64,000 nt of DNA from assembly GCA_018340805.1 (NCBI GenBank), contig JACMZG010001908.1, forward strand, positions 37,061,030-37,125,029, written 5' to 3'. A model generated the notes under the pieces. It saw nothing but the letters and a program-made list of their open reading frames with translations, was not told the origin of the DNA and did not search any database. Each line of letters starts with the position of its first letter. The stretch's first letter is position 1. Source of the stretch: Microvelia longipes. Taxonomy: Eukaryota > Arthropoda > Insecta > Hemiptera > Veliidae. The translations under genes were made by a program, and so were the position numbers. Shown here piece after piece: positions 45,500 to 60,104 of this stretch.

Positions 45500-48400
45500 C
45501 TATTGTTTTAAGTAACAAAAACACGCCGAGTCGACAACAATATTATTAGTCCGTTATTGTTCCGCCTTGTTATTTTGATAAATAGCAAAGTATAGAAGTT
45601 AGAGAAATTTTACTTTCGTCGTTGTTTTACCTCGTGGGTTGAAAGATAAGACAAGTTTAACCCCCTCCCTGTTGGAACGATAATCCTCTCCGCCTATCCG
45701 TCACTCGGAGGAATTAGCTTTATGATGAAAATAGAGAAATAATACATACAAACTTCATGAAACTTTCCTCCTCCCTAAAACCCCTAGATTTTGAGCCTTA
45801 TCTTCAACCATTGGCACATATCTTTCTCTTAACAATATATATTCATTAATAATGCTACAATACATCTTAAAATTATACAACCACACAGGAATAACATTCG
45901 CATTGGGTTTTTTGGCATAATCAGGTTAATCAAGATGAATCAACAACAATTATTTTAAATAACAAAACAGAAAATTAGAAAATAATCTTAAGAAAGATAA
46001 TAACAATTTAACATCAAAATATAAAATAAAGGCCGATGTATTAACCAACAAAGTCTTTCCATTAAGTTTAACCTTAATTAGGCAGAGCCGGCTTTCTTCA
46101 AAACATCGCCATCCACAGTGGCGTGGTAAGTTTGAGTCAAATAATTTCTGGAATCTGACCGACTTGAATTTTACTTCCTGATGGGCATAAGAGACCCAAC
46201 ATCTCACTATAGCACTGTAGTTTGCCGCCTCTGCTTAGTTTAGAATTAGTGGCAAGACGCTGTTGGTGTATGTATTATTTTAGAGAGTTCCACTGCGCTT
46301 ACTGAAGTTATAAAATAAATGTCTTTCTAAAGTATTTATACAGCAATAGTAGGATTAAGCTATCTCATGTAGATAGTCTTGTTTGTCTTGGTTGAAAAAA
46401 AAAATGTTTGAATTGATTTAAAATTTGGCACGCATGTAGTCATATATATGAACAAACAAATGTGCCAAGCATTATCTCATTATCAGCATTAGTTCAGTTT
46501 TTATTGAATGACCTATATACTTCAAGGTTAAAATGTAAGTTTAGGGGAAACATGATACGATCGGGTATGAATGTCCTTAGAATAGCCATAAATTAGTCAT
46601 TTCAAGGACCTTTGCCAAAGAAGAAAGAAATAATTTTATTCGTTAGGTGAAACTCAGGGTTCCTCTCGATGTATAGCCGAGGAAAATAATTATCATGAGT
46701 GTAAACGAGAGATTTATTCCTCCACAGCAAACAAAGTTTTTATCCCTAAGAAATTATACCATGATATAAATTCGTTTTGAGCCAAAGAAGTAATTTGAAG
46801 CTGTTAACATATTTTTTTAATTTTTCACGAAAAGAACATTCTCAAATTTATAAGAGGACCCCGACCATTTTTTATATTTTCAAATCAGGTCGTGAGAGTC
46901 GTTTGAAGCAATAAAACTATTTTCGCACTTTTTCAGGAATAAAGCACAAATTTTACAGGTTTTTATTTTATTTTTAAAAATTTTATTTTTCGCTAAAAAT
47001 CCTTTTTAGGTTATATGTGTTAGTAAGAATAAGGAAAGTTTTGTATGGAAGAAAGTTCTTATAGTTCCAAATCCCGGAAAATTTGAATCGACTATAACAA
47101 TCAACAGATTTTATTTCTAATCCAGTCTTACTACTTTAATCTTCCATTTTTTTAATTTAAATCCCGTTGAATAAGATACGGATTTAGTTCCCCTCAACTA
47201 TATTCAAACAGCTGATTTTTAATCCTTTTTAAAAGAAAAAAAGTCAGTTTTGCTCAAATTAATTTACACCTTTAGATCAATGAAAGTATAAACGAGCGCG
47301 GTAAAAAAAGATGAATGAAAATAGAGGTGAAAAAGGTTTTCAGTATAGTAGATAAAAGTTGGAGGCTAAAGAAAAGAATTTCTGCCAAGGGTTAAAACCT
47401 TTTACTCTGGGTCAAGTGCAAGGACCTTTCCGTTCACAAGGGACAGTGAAAGTGCGGCTTTTTATTTTTTTAAACCCACTTTGAGGTATTTTTTTATCCT
47501 TAAGGAATAAATAAAGTTAAAAAAATCCTTTATTAAATCCTTAAAAGGCGATAATTTGACAGGGGATGACGTGGGGTTGGAAAGGCAAAATCTTTAGAAA
47601 AATACAGCTAATAATAAGGTTGATTTTTTAAAGCAATAAATCAATTTTTTGAGTAATTAATCAAATGAGGATGAAGTTATGACTTTTAAAAGAGAAAATA
47701 AAAGGCTGACATATTTAATTAGTAATATTCGGTTCTTAGTCAGCAAATATTCACGCTTCCTAAGCTTTAATAACCAAACATCATAATCCTTATTGATTTT
47801 ATGGACTTTTATCACTTTATTTTAATACAATTATCAATATTAGTAATAATAAAAATTCCAATTTCGAGCTGCTTCTAACAAAATAAACCACTGAACTAAT
47901 GCTAACTTTTAGTTTAACTCAGTTAAGTTAAATTTACTAATTTTAAATTTAATTAAATTTGCTAATTAAAGCTAAGAAAGTGTGAAAATTTCTCGTAAGT
48001 ATTAACTCAAGTATATAACTGCAGGAGAGCACAAAACCTCGGAACTCAGATACGAACCTCAGACAGCCACTGAAAATGTGAGTGTTCACTGACTCCACAA
48101 TGATCTCGGCCACAAACGAGGCAAAAGAACCTTTTAATAGACTCTTTAAAGTTAGTGTCTTCCTCAATCATTAAAAAAAGCAATGGATCTCAGATAAGAC
48201 AGTAAATTCAAGTATACAACACATGGGAAATAGTTTGTGTGTATAAACACACCTACTGTAAACATTATATCTTTTTCTTTAAAAAAATAATCCATCTACA
48301 CCACAAAGATTATGAATTTTATTTTAAATATACTCTAATTATAAATAATAAAATATTGTATTAATAAATTACTAAGAAAACTTCACAAAGTCCATTACAT

Positions 48401-49250
48401 CTATTTAAATAAGAAATATTTTCAAGTTATAATAAGTATATAACAATTTTAACTTATACATTTTATAATATTTTTTATCATCATGAAGGTTGTAAAAATA
48501 AACTAGAAGGAGTTAAAGGGTTTAGTAAAAGCGCGAAGGGATCATTCAATTTATATACTTTAAGGCTTAATTTTTTTCGCCTTTTTAACTTATTAAATAT
48601 TAATCTTAAACCAAAATTGCAACCCCTGTGTCAGACGGGTGTACAAAGTAAATCCACTTTTTTCCTTTAAAATATATACTTTTTATAATACGATAAAAAT
48701 ATGAATATCTTTTTTTAAGAATTTTTATTTAATTTCTTTTAAATTTTTTATTATTTTTAAGGGTTATATAAACGAAATGAAGATAGAATATTAAAATATA
48801 CAAAAAGTTTTTATATAACTCCTTCACACTTAAGATAATAAAGAAGAAGCTTAATAAAAATATATCTTTTTAAAGTAACACTTTTTTATAAATTAATTAT
48901 ATTTAATTGTATTAAAGTTTAGCCCAACAAACATTAAAAATGCAGTGATTCTTTGTTTTTTATTTCAATTCCGTAAAAAAAGAATAAAGGAACTGTATTA
49001 TCGTGCCCAAGAGATTCGCCGATTTTGTTTTAATAATCTCATTTATTTCTAGAAGAGAAAAATCTTATCTTGATTTTATTTAGTGCATTAGTACAAAATT
49101 AGTTTAAGTTTTTTAGTATCATAAAAATGAGTTATTTTTTAATTGAAATGTTGCACAGCTTGAGTTTACTTCTGAGGCAAAGCCGATGGTGTAAACTATA
49201 TTAGCTCTCGAGACCGATAGTCCAAGAGAGATAAACAAGTTAACACTTGA
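45500..49250. other. AT-rich DNA without recognisable genes
   Basis: Slightly G+C-richer islands at 46080-46250 and 47390-47455 hold no recognisable protein. The frame at 45950-46207 (-) is unidentified. Confidence 0.45.
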
Positions 49251-49370
49251 GACTTCCTGAGGGAGGTTACAAATACTTTGGCTACCGAAGCTCTACTAAG
49301 GGATCTAAATGCTCTTCATCGGCGCTGGAGGCCCCTTCTGGACCACATGGTTCTTGTCCTGAACAGTTAG
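49251..49370 (+). pseudogene. Coding-like remnant, unknown family
   Basis: A G+C-richer stretch in which the plus strand is open for about 39 codons to TAG (49368-49370). It reads EVTNTLATEALLRDLNALHR and then RWRPLLDHMVLVLNS, a helical, protein-like sequence. The minus strand is also open and reads CSGQEPCGPEGASSADEEHL. An in-frame stop precedes the plus frame (TGA at 49248-49250) and no strong splice acceptor is present. It may be a decayed transposon or an exon; the family is unknown. Confidence 0.25.
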
Positions 49371-52300
49371 CCGTATAAGTACTTAAAACGTGACTTGTTT
49401 ACATAAAGTTAAAAATCTCAAACGATAAAATAGGAGCTAACGCTGATAAAAAAAGGCAACTCTGTAAATGAGTTAGTAGGTAGTAACGCATAGTAGGTAG
49501 AATAAGTTGAAAATATTTCAGCTCAATCAGATAACTTTTTGAGGTTTTTTAAATTATTAAAGGTAAACCACGTTATTTTTAATAAGGTGTTATTGGTACT
49601 GATCAAACTTAACTTAAAATGCACGTAGGAATAGAGATAGAGTAATTGTTATGTAATTTAAGTTGCACGTTGAAATTTTCAATACTTGACATAGTGGGTG
49701 TTCAGAACGGCTATGGTCGCTTTCTTAAAAACAAAACTTTTCGGTTTTATATTTTTCGGCATGAGCAAAAAATTTTTTTTTTTTTTAATTTCTTTAATAA
49801 GTTCAAGAAAGGCATAAAATAATAATTGGTCAATAATTTGTCTTAACGTCAATTTAACAGTTGTTAAATTTATAAAAAGTATAAGAATAAAAAGAGGAAG
49901 AGACGATTTACGTAAAAAAGAAGTGTTTGAATAAAACGTATTGAAAGTGGAAAGAGGTTACAAGGGATAAAAAGGATGATGTCTGTGTCCCGGGGAGAAA
50001 ACTGCTTTGGCTTAGAGGAAAATACTTGGATAGAAGAGCAACCTGTGGCTTCAGCCGATCCTTAGCTTGCGAGCAAAACCCTGTAAAACCACCTAATACC
50101 TTTTTCCCTTCTCTGAACCAAACCTTTTCCAACAAGATTAGCCAAACAGACCGAAAAAAGGAAACACCGGAAAACACTTTCATCTTCAAACATTTTTACT
50201 CTTTTTTCTTATCGTAATTGGTTACTGATGTCCTTGGTACTACTAAACCCAATGGGTAATAGGTGTTGCCCGATTTTCTCTTTAACATCAATGCATCATC
50301 AGCGGTCATCTAAGATTATTATTATCTTCTGTGTCCTAGATATTAATAGCCCTACAATTAAGTGTTTAGTTTGTTAACAAACTAACAAAAATATATGATG
50401 ACTGATTAAAATTTAAATGATTTTTTATCAAATAAATAAATCAAATATAAAGCCTTTTCTGCAACAATTTTTTTCCAAAGATTTTAACTTATTTTTTCAA
50501 ATAAACGGAACTGAAAGATTCAATTTAGGAAAGCTAGGCGTTATTACGTCATAGCACTTTGTTTTAATATTCAAATAGTTCTAGTATAATATTCAACATT
50601 TATCACAACTAACTCTAATATCTAATTTTCTAAATATAAACATATTCTAAAAATTTCACACGTTCATGATAGTTAGTTTCTTTCTTCCATTTAACTTTTT
50701 TAAAAATGCCGACATTAAAAGATCAAAAAGGATGAAACATATTTTCTTACATTAGTTGTATATCCTCATGGGGAGAAACGCCATAATTTATTCATTAATA
50801 TAATTTTTACTAGCTGTTTTCTGCAATTTTTATAGTTTTAAATTTTATGATTGTAAAAGGTGAGAATGCGTTTGAATTTTTATAGTGAATTTGTACATTT
50901 TTACATTCTCGAAAGAATCTAAACGCATAAATTGTAATGAATCACATAAACGTTTTAAAATCACCAAATATCGTCATAATCCATGGAAAAAGCTTTACAA
51001 ATATGTTGCCATAAATTTCAATTCATTTTCCTCGTTATAATACCCAGGAACAAACAATAATTAATAAAAAATATCTAAAAACAGATGTTTAGAATAGAAT
51101 GTTGTAGAGGGGTGCGGGGGAAGCCACCCATTTGGTTATTTTCGAAGTGAACGTCGTACTATTTGATAAAGCTTTGCTGTAAACAGAAATATATGAGGCT
51201 GGACATAATTGCCGCACAGTGGAAAATTCCGGTCACTGAGATGTAAAATAACTAATGGAATTAAAACGGACAAATAGTCTCTTTATAAGACTGATAGAAC
51301 CTATTTAATATCTGGGTTAGGAATTAATCCTTGAAATGCCCCAAAAACTTTTTTTTAAAAAAAGATGAGAAAGATTCCAACGATATAAAATAAAATTAAT
51401 GGATTAGAGAAAAATCGGGGTTTTGAGTCCCCTGCAGTGAGGGGGAGGTAATAATTCATGAAATTTTTAACGTTAGCATGACAACTGCCGGAGAAAAGCG
51501 TAATCAGTTTGAAAAATTCTATGTGGATATATTTTTTAATAGAGGGGTGAGACAAAAAACTTTTTGGGTAAACACGTGGTTGTGAACGGAACAAATGGGT
51601 ATCACTAATCGCGGAACATCAGGATCAGAATGTGCTGCATACGAGAGTCATCTAACGCATCCCTCGCTAGACAACCCTTTCCAAAGCTTTAAAACGTATT
51701 TATTTAAAATATCACCTAAATCTAAAAAAAACAACTCACACCCCCCTCGCCCGTTGGTGGAAAATCCTGATTTATCAGTATTTATTGTGGAAAATTTGCG
51801 AAAAATGTCACATTGTATCCAAAAAACCAAACGAGAGACAGAAAAAATAATAACACATACAACTGTACACACTGTTATATTATAAAATGCTAACAAATAA
51901 CTCGATGCAGGCGACATAAATCCAGAGACGCAACGCCACAGTACAAATCCCAAAACATTTCTACTTCAAATTATTTAGGATTTTTTCCATATACACATTT
52001 TTCTCTGAGTGTGACATTCGAAATGATATACAACCTTTTATATGATCAATCAAGCAAAATCACACCTGTGAGTGCTTTTATTGCACCCTCACTCAAAAAT
52101 ATAAATAGGTTATAAATCGTATACATTTAGCAAACAACAGCCGCACAAAATATTCCTAACTGCATTTTGATCATCCAAGTTAAAATATTCGGAGATTTGC
52201 CTTAAAGCTGTTAAGAAGACAACCCGAAGATAAAGAATAGTTATTTTACAGGTCTTTTAAAGTCAAACTATTGAAACTCTTATTGCTATAGACATAATGA

Positions 52301-52575
52301 AAACGAGAAAATTAGTTATACTCACTATAATAAATTGAAAAATTGAAATTACTACAACTACGTCACTATTGCTTACCTAAAACAAACAAAAAATTTAGAA
52401 AATTAAAACAAATCTAAAGAACAGAAAATTACAATTTTTACAGAATTTATGGATTATAAAAGGTCTTGGAAGGCTAAAGACAAAGAGAAATTAGAAACAG
52501 AGATGAAGACGTTAAATTACAAACAGTTATGGTTTTATGTCATGCCACCAAATATACCAGGTAATTTTTTAATAA
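49371..52575. other. AT-rich DNA without recognisable genes
   Basis: Contains a perfect 20-bp palindrome at 50366-50385. Frames at 49908-50217 and 51355-51953 overlap on both strands and match no family I know. G-rich patches lie near 51110 and 51430-51450. Confidence 0.45.
50366..50385. repeat. Perfect 20-bp palindrome
   Basis: TTAGTTTGTT followed by AACAAACTAA, no spacer. Confidence 0.85.
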
Positions 52576-52579
52576 ATGC

Positions 52580-52935
52580 TCTGTCGTCAGTTTTTTTTAA
52601 ATATAATAGGGATTGCTAATTCAGCCAACTTGAAATATAACCCGCACCTGTTGAAGGAGGTTATTTTATGCAAACAAAGATATTACTTAGAAACTGCATA
52701 TCGGTATACTCTTAAAACATTACCCACACCTCTCAAAGAAAAGTTATTGCAAACATAGAGATGTTATTACTAAAGCTAGAATATCAGTATAATTTAAAAA
52801 TATAAATCATACATTTTGAAGGCGCGATTGGATACATAAAGATTTCTCTACCAGAGCATATTGGTTTAATCTTAAAACTGAATCGATAACTCTCGAAGGA
52901 GGTTATTGTATGAACCTAGAGATAAAATTACTGTA
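52580..52935. repeat. Degenerate tandem repeat, about 80-bp period
   Basis: Recurring words are GAAGGAGGTTATTTTATG and CAAACAAAGATATTACT near 52650, GTTATTGCAAACATAGAGAT near 52744, and GAAGGAGGTTATTGTATG with AACCTAGAGATAAAATTACT near 52900. The gap between the latter two is about twice the first. A 60-codon frame at 52576-52758 reflects the repeat. Confidence 0.55.
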
Positions 52936-52937
52936 GT

Positions 52938-53103
52938 ATGACACACGGTTAAAATCAGTTGACAGCTTGGGAAAATAATGTCAGGAGGCCAATAAGGTTA
53001 GTCCTGGATGTTAAACCACGCCAACAATTTAATATCTGGCCAACCTCATTGGTTCATCGCCACTATTTTCCCACGCTGTAAACTGTTTTTAATCGTGTGT
53101 CAT
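52938..53103. mobile_element. Foldback/MITE element with long imperfect inverted repeats
   Basis: The left arm begins ATGACACACGGTTAAAATCA and the right arm ends with the complement of ATGACACACGATTAAAAACA. Pairing continues inward through CAGC-TGGGAAAATA and CCAAT-AGGTT for about 70 bases, leaving a small centre. No convincing target duplication and no coding content were found. Confidence 0.7.
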
Positions 53104-55720
53104 GATATATCGTGAGTTATCGTGAAACATAAGTCACCAATAGAATATTGATAATAAAAATGAATTGTTCGCAAGTAAATGGCAAGGGTTTGTCGGTTAA
53201 ATCAACAAGATATAATTCATAAATTTGCTCAAATATTTTCAGGAGAGGTTACGAAACCCAACAGATGAAAGGTTAAAAATAAAGTGTTAAAAGTTCGAGT
53301 GGGGTTTATGATAATATTACAATTTTTTACAAGACTAGAATGATATAATTTAGCAGTGTAATATTGTAATAAGATTATTTTAACTTTTACCAAGGGCAAC
53401 GCTAGAAGAGAAGTAAAAAATACCCTCTTATATATAGGGGTTAAGAAGGGAAGAGTATAGGGTTAAAAATAAATTATGACCCTTCCACTCTATATAGTAA
53501 GATATATTTATTATTAATGCAATTAAGAAGGGGTCTGAAAATATTCTAGAGAATTTTCAGTGAGAAAACCCCCAACCCTGGAAAAATTATGAATTAGTTT
53601 ATACAGAGGTTTTTTAATGTATTAATAGAGTAAAATGAGTATAGAGGGGCTAAAAATAAATGGGGGCTTGGTGACAACCCTTGAGACCAAAGGGCTTAAA
53701 AATCATGTTCTTGAAAAATCTCTAATACCCCCTATAAAATATACCCCATGAAAATTAGCTAGTTATATATCACAAGAGTGTCATATTAGTAAACCGGTCT
53801 GAACAAGGGTAGAATATAATAAATAAAGAGAGATTAAAAATATAATAATTTTATGTTAAAACTCAAGAAGAATAATAAAAATATGCAAAATATAAAACAT
53901 CATGAATAATTTAATAAGTATTACAGTATAAATAATGCTAATTAAAAAATAATTTATCAAAGACAGAGGTTTGATGTTTAAGCTTTTTTTCATATAAGTA
54001 TGAAGAAAATAGAAAGATCCTTTTTCAAAACGAAAGATTCAGAACTAAATTTAAGTATTATAAGTCTTAAATTAATAATATAAGTGACACATTTTTTTTA
54101 AAAAGAATTTGCTCCACATTTTCTCTAAAGGAAATGTTTTCTGAAAACAAAATTTATTGAGTAAAGAGCCATTGCAGCGACGGTAGAAGAAATTCCGAAA
54201 CAACAAATGCACTGAAAAATCACTACCACAGCTTAAAGTAGCTGTAAAATTATTTGCGTGCCCTGCTCGTTAAAGAAAAGAACAAAGTAAAAGAAATAGA
54301 GTTTTATTTAAAAAAAAATATTTTATTTTATTTATTTGTACAAATTTTAATTTTTTTTTAATATTTTTAATTTTTTTTTAAATTAATTTTATTTTAAAAC
54401 ATGTTTTATTTTAATTTTCTTATTTAAAGTATTTTATAATTAAAATACTTTGTCAGGCATGACGAAAAGCTGGATAAAAATGCTCATTGAAAATTCTACT
54501 TTAAAAATGTAAAAAAATAGTAATAATATTATTCAAATATTCCACATATTAAAAAATAATTTCTTATTTAATAATAAGAAGTAAAAAAATAATATGGAAC
54601 AAGTCGACTACATATATAAAAAATATCAAATAGCATTTTATCACAAAAATACTTTAAAAATACGTGCAACACAACATTGGATGTCAAGTTCCAATCGGCA
54701 ACTTACACATTACACTTTTTTGGGAAAGTAGCATCAAAATACGTAATACCTTTAGGTCAATTTTAATTTAAAAAAAAAGATAAAGTTTTAAATATGTTCA
54801 CCGAAGAGTCCTCTAATGATTTAAGTGCTATAACATTTATTGATTGGCATAAATTTGTACATAAAGTTCGAGCGTTTTCACTTATAATATATAAACCATA
54901 AAAGAAAAAGATTAATTTTAACAAAAATTTTAAAAAGATTAATAACAAATATAACGTCTAGGATAATCAAAAAATCAAGCAAATAAGTTAAAACAAATTA
55001 AACATTAACGTAATAACCTGATGCATAATAAAGTACAAGAAAATCTTAATGTTCGTAACATAAAAAGGAAACAAAAATTATTAAATTTATAATAAACTAT
55101 GTTAAGGATAAAGTAAGATTCAACTGGGAGTTTGATATAATAAATTAATGAAAGTAATATCATAGAATGTATCTTAGTTATAAAATTTTAAAAAGGAAAG
55201 GAACCCCTCACGTCTTATCATCTATAATAAATAAGTTAAAGTCGTGATAAATAAGTCAATCAGGTGTACAAGACTATGTTGTGGGATTTATCTAATAAAG
55301 TTTCCAACGAGTTTTGAAAATTTTAACAGGTTAGTGTTTAAAGCAAGAAAATGTTTTAAAAGTTTATTTTTAAAAGATTAAAACACAAACGGAATCTAAT
55401 ATCATGGTTCTTGCAGAGTGGAAAAATAAATATGTTCATTAATTATTCACATAAGATATAATAAACTTTATGTGGAATATAATTAATGTATAATATATAT
55501 TATGTATGATGTAATATGATATGCTATAATTATTTGAGCTATGATTATTTTTAACATTGTTTGATATTAAAATTACTCTAAAACCTATCTGGCTTTTTCA
55601 CAGTAACTTATGACAATAGTCCAATAGTCAATAATTTACTACGACATAACATACTACAAGAGACAAGAATGTAATTGAAAGAAATAAGAATAATTCATAT
55701 TTGTTCCGCCAGAAAATTAT
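53104..55720. other. AT-rich DNA without recognisable genes
   Basis: Low-complexity A/T sequence with an imperfect palindrome near 53535-53560 (CTGAAAATATTCTAGAGAATTTTCAG region). No coding frame was supported. Confidence 0.5.
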
Positions 55721-55877
55721 ACCTGATATAGCATATCTGTTTCACTATACTAGGAGTCAAGATACATCTCATACCTGATATAGCATATCTCTTTCACTAA
55801 ATTAGGGATCTATAGACAATCTCATACCTAATATAGCATATTTGTTTCACTATATCAGGGGTCCAGAGACATCTCGA
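55721..55877. repeat. 52-53-bp tandem repeat, three copies
   Basis: Copies at 55721-55772, 55773-55825 and 55826-55877 share ACCTGATATAGCATATCT and TTTCACTA. Within a unit CCTGATATAG can pair with the CTATATCAGG of the last copy. Confidence 0.9.
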
Positions 55878-58800
55878 CACTTGCCTCCTGATATCTTACC
55901 GAATCATCCTGATAAAACTTTAGGGTTAATCTCAAGTTCAAACTAATGTACCGTCTTTAAAAATAATAGTTCTATCCAATGCATCAAGGCAGCAACAAAG
56001 CTGTTTCTACAACTTACTGTTTCTCTACATTTCTTAAGTCTTAGAGGTATTATCAAGCTTAGTATTATAAGCTTGTTATTACAGATTATGCTAGTGGAAG
56101 AAAATTAAAACTTAAATAAAATAACAAACCAAAAAAACCAAAACAAAAAATTAAAACACAATAAATGAACAAAAAAATATTTTAAATGAAAAACAAAACA
56201 GTAATAAAACGTGGTTTCATTTATTCTGAACCCCCCTCCTCCGAAACAAGTACTATTTCAAGTAATGTAGAAAAATGAGGTAAGGGAAGAATATTATAGA
56301 TAATAACAAAAAAGTAATTCAGAACTGAGAGGTTTACAGGAGGAAGGGATACAAAACCATTTGTATGAATTGTTTCATTATTAAATTGTGCTTTTCCCCC
56401 AATTTCTTTCGCTCTAGCTTACTTTTAATATTTACTCATATATTTATAGAAAAAATTAACTTTCTTTTGTATTAAAATGTACAAATAGAGCAATGGAATA
56501 TTTCATAGTAGAATACTAAAGTATTGAAACAGTGAGAACACATTGAATTATAAATGAAAAAGTGAAATTATGTAAAACTTATTATAATGCTATAAATAAA
56601 CTTAAAAAATTAATGAAAAAAAAACTTTTCTTTCTAAAATAAATATTAGTCGCTTTTAGTTATGTATAGTTAATTTACATTTCCCACCACCAATCATTAG
56701 TGAAAAATAATCAACCACAACTAAATAGCTTCTATTGCTATAAAAAATAAACAAGACTTAATTAAAAATATTCACAAATTTTTTTTTTTTTAGTTTAAAA
56801 CATTTCCAAATAAATATTAAAAGAAATAATTTTAATAAAGAATGTAATAACATTTTTAATATTATAAAGTCCAGTATTTAAGAATAATATTCCTTTCCCT
56901 ACCCCTAGCTCTTTTCTTTACGCTTGGAAAACAGAAACAATTAATCACAAGCTATTGTAACCCATAAAGGTAATATAACTAAGAGGAGAGGGAAGGGGGG
57001 CAGCGAAGAAGCTCCCAACAAAGAAGTTAAACAATTTTAATTCCAGGGTCTACTCATCCCACCCCCCACTTTTTCTACCAAAACTTTTTTTTTAATATTT
57101 TTTCTCATTTAAACACCGTCCGGATATTACGAATAATAACCGGACCATTAATTATTTACAGTTATTACAGCCTGTTATAAATTAAAAAACGTCAAATTAT
57201 GTAAAATTGTTATTATTATTTTTTTTCTTTGGGTATTTTTAATACTTTTATTTTTTTTATTTAATGGCCAGGCAGGGACTGTGGTAATTTTTGCAGTTTA
57301 TTGTTAAAAAGACGATAAAAAGGTTATTTATTTCTTAACCTCTCACCCCCTAAGACTTTTTAAAGTAGCCCCTGCAGGTTTTAAATTTATACATATTTTT
57401 TATTTATTTTATTTTTTCACCACATTTATTATATTTTTTTAATAATGAAGGAAGAGAGTACTAAACAATCCTGAATACAAAAATGAATAAAAAATTCTTC
57501 AACAATAGCAAAATAGATCTTGGGCACCTAATAGAGGTAATAGAAGTACCTAATACACTGGAATTTTCAAGCATACGCTGGAAAATTCCAACATATAGCT
57601 GGGAAATCTAATTTCCTATCTGGAACAATTTTACTTTCTATGAAGTATACATTTTATAGCAATTAATTAAAGCTATAATCTCGTTCAGAATCTATCTAAT
57701 ATTAAATGCTACACAGTAGCCAATAATAAAATTTAAAAACCTGCAAAATATGGTAGGTATTTATGAAAAATATCATTTCACTCATACTATTAAATTCATA
57801 CTATTAAGTTTTTATGCCATTTAAGTAAAAATGTGATAAATAAAAATAAAATAATTAAAATGGTTAAGATTTCGATATCAATAATAAATAAAAAACTACA
57901 ATACATATGGACAGCAGACAACATATTTTATCTCTTGTCCAGGGCATTTGCAAGTATTAATTCTCATGGAATTCATTCATTGGATAAAACAAGTAATTAA
58001 TAATATTGATTCAAATATTATTTAACAGTTATATAGTCTGCATAAATGTTTATTATTACTTTAATAAACGAGTATAAAAATACTGTTAATACCTTGGCTT
58101 AATTGATATGTCACGTATGGTTAATCAAGGAAATTTGTAAGTAATCTACGGTTCAACAATTCGTCAAATACTATCTTACAAATGTTACAATACGTTACAA
58201 TTAATACTTTACAAAAATAATTGTAAAACAATAACATTTAAGATTTGTTATCGTGTGGTAATTTTTAAATTTAATATCATAATTACTAATCATACTTTTG
58301 AACACAGCCTAAGAAACATTAATGTGATAGTATAAATTATGAAGTAAAAGTAATACTATATTCAGTAGATGAAGAAGTGATATATTGAATATTGATTTAC
58401 TGTTCACCGATCAAATAAAAGAAAGAGTAATAAATCAGAGTTAAGGAGTAAAAATAAGACGAAAAATGTTCAATATGTAAAAGTACATGTTAAAAGAAAT
58501 GGAAAAATAATTAAGACTTATGACCATAGTCTATTATTATGATAGCAATGCATGAACTATAATATGTCTTCAAGTTATATTCAGGAGAGTAAAAAAACAA
58601 AATTTCGGATTCAAAGTTAATAAATGAATAAATGGTATCTAAAATGATAAAAGGAAAAATAAATTACTAAAAAATAGTTTTATGTAAAAAACTAATTAGA
58701 AATATATTAACTTAAAATCGATTGTGAGTAAAGAAAAATAATTGATTTACATATTTACAATAAATAGACTCATATGATTCTACTGGCAACATTTTCAAAT

Positions 58801-59922
58801 TCCTTGCCGTTCAGAAGCTAATAATTTGTTCTCATAAATAAATTCCATTTTCATAAATTTCAGTCTTGCATATTTGGTGTAAAATATTATTTTTCATGTG
58901 ACTTCACAGACATTATTATACCAATAAAAAGAAAGAGAGGCATTTCTTTCTTATTTTAATATTAAAGAAAAACGTTTTTATCGTGTATTATGATATTTAT
59001 GACATCGCTTCTTTTCTCAATATTACATATTTATTGATATCGCATATGTTAAAAAATTGTATTTTGTTACCAAATATATCAAATCTTGTTATAACAAGTG
59101 TTATTATAGCTACAGAAAATAATATTATAGCATTCCTTTAGCTTATATTATGGTATTTTGGAAGTGATAATACATTTCTCTATTCAAAATACAAGTAGAA
59201 AGGTAACAAGTTAAATTTAAGAAAATAATAAAGGTAAGACTATTATTCAATAAATATATTCCTATACAAGTGGCGCGTTTAATTTTTTTAAACCACAGAC
59301 AGCAAAAATGGTTGGTTCTCGTTTTACTTCTAAACCTCCTTAGAGGAGAAGAAAGTTTTGCTTCCCATCCCTTACAAAATAATGTATACCGTCTAACAAT
59401 ATAACTTATTATTGCTCATAGACTTTCAACATTAAGTTAAAAATAAAAAAACATGATAAATAAAACTAATGAATTAAGAGACAAGAAGAATATAGATAAA
59501 AAAAATTAGTAACGTCTTATTATCTTTAAGATCCCAATAAATGGCTTAGGTCATTTATTGGTAAAGGTATTTTCGTTTAATATTAGTCTCTTCTCACAGC
59601 AAATAATAAACCAGATAAAAATTTAAACAAATATCTAAAGCATAGAAACCGTGTTAAATATTTTAACAGATCAATCTCGGATTTAGCTTTATTATTTATT
59701 TAACCATTTTATTTACTTATTTATCGCAACTTATTTCAAACAACCACTTATTTGTGTATAAATACCTTACTTATTATCATGATTATTCGAATGATCCATA
59801 TTTTCAAAAACTATAAATAATAAACTAATCTATACAAAACAATATCTATATAGAAGAACCAATATAGTATTAAATAAACAGCTGCTTAAAAAGAAAAATA
59901 AAATATTTAACACTATCAATTT
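55878..59922. other. AT-rich DNA without recognisable genes
   Basis: Small hairpins at 57559-57590 (TGGAATTTTC/GAAAATTCCA) and 59534-59561 (CCAATAAATG/CATTTATTGG). No coding frame was seen. Confidence 0.5.
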
Positions 59923-59932
59923 NNNNNNNNNN
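59923..59932. other. Assembly gap (10 N)
   Basis: Ten consecutive Ns. The true distance across it is unknown, so features on either side may not be adjacent as shown. Confidence 0.99.
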
Positions 59933-60104
59933 CACACTCACTCACATACAGACAGACAGCTTAGTAAAAACCACTTAGGAAGTCAGAAAAAGAAGAAGGG
60001 CAAGAGAAGAATACAGTATTAATAAAATACCCAAGTCTCTCCAAATATAATATTTAAAAATATTATACGAATTTTCCTGAAACGGAATTTTAGTGCAAAT
60101 GCAA

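Noticed and set aside
46105..46240. hAT-like ends CAGTGGCG...CGCCTCTG
   Set aside because: Only about seven bases match between the ends, and there is no 8-bp target duplication.
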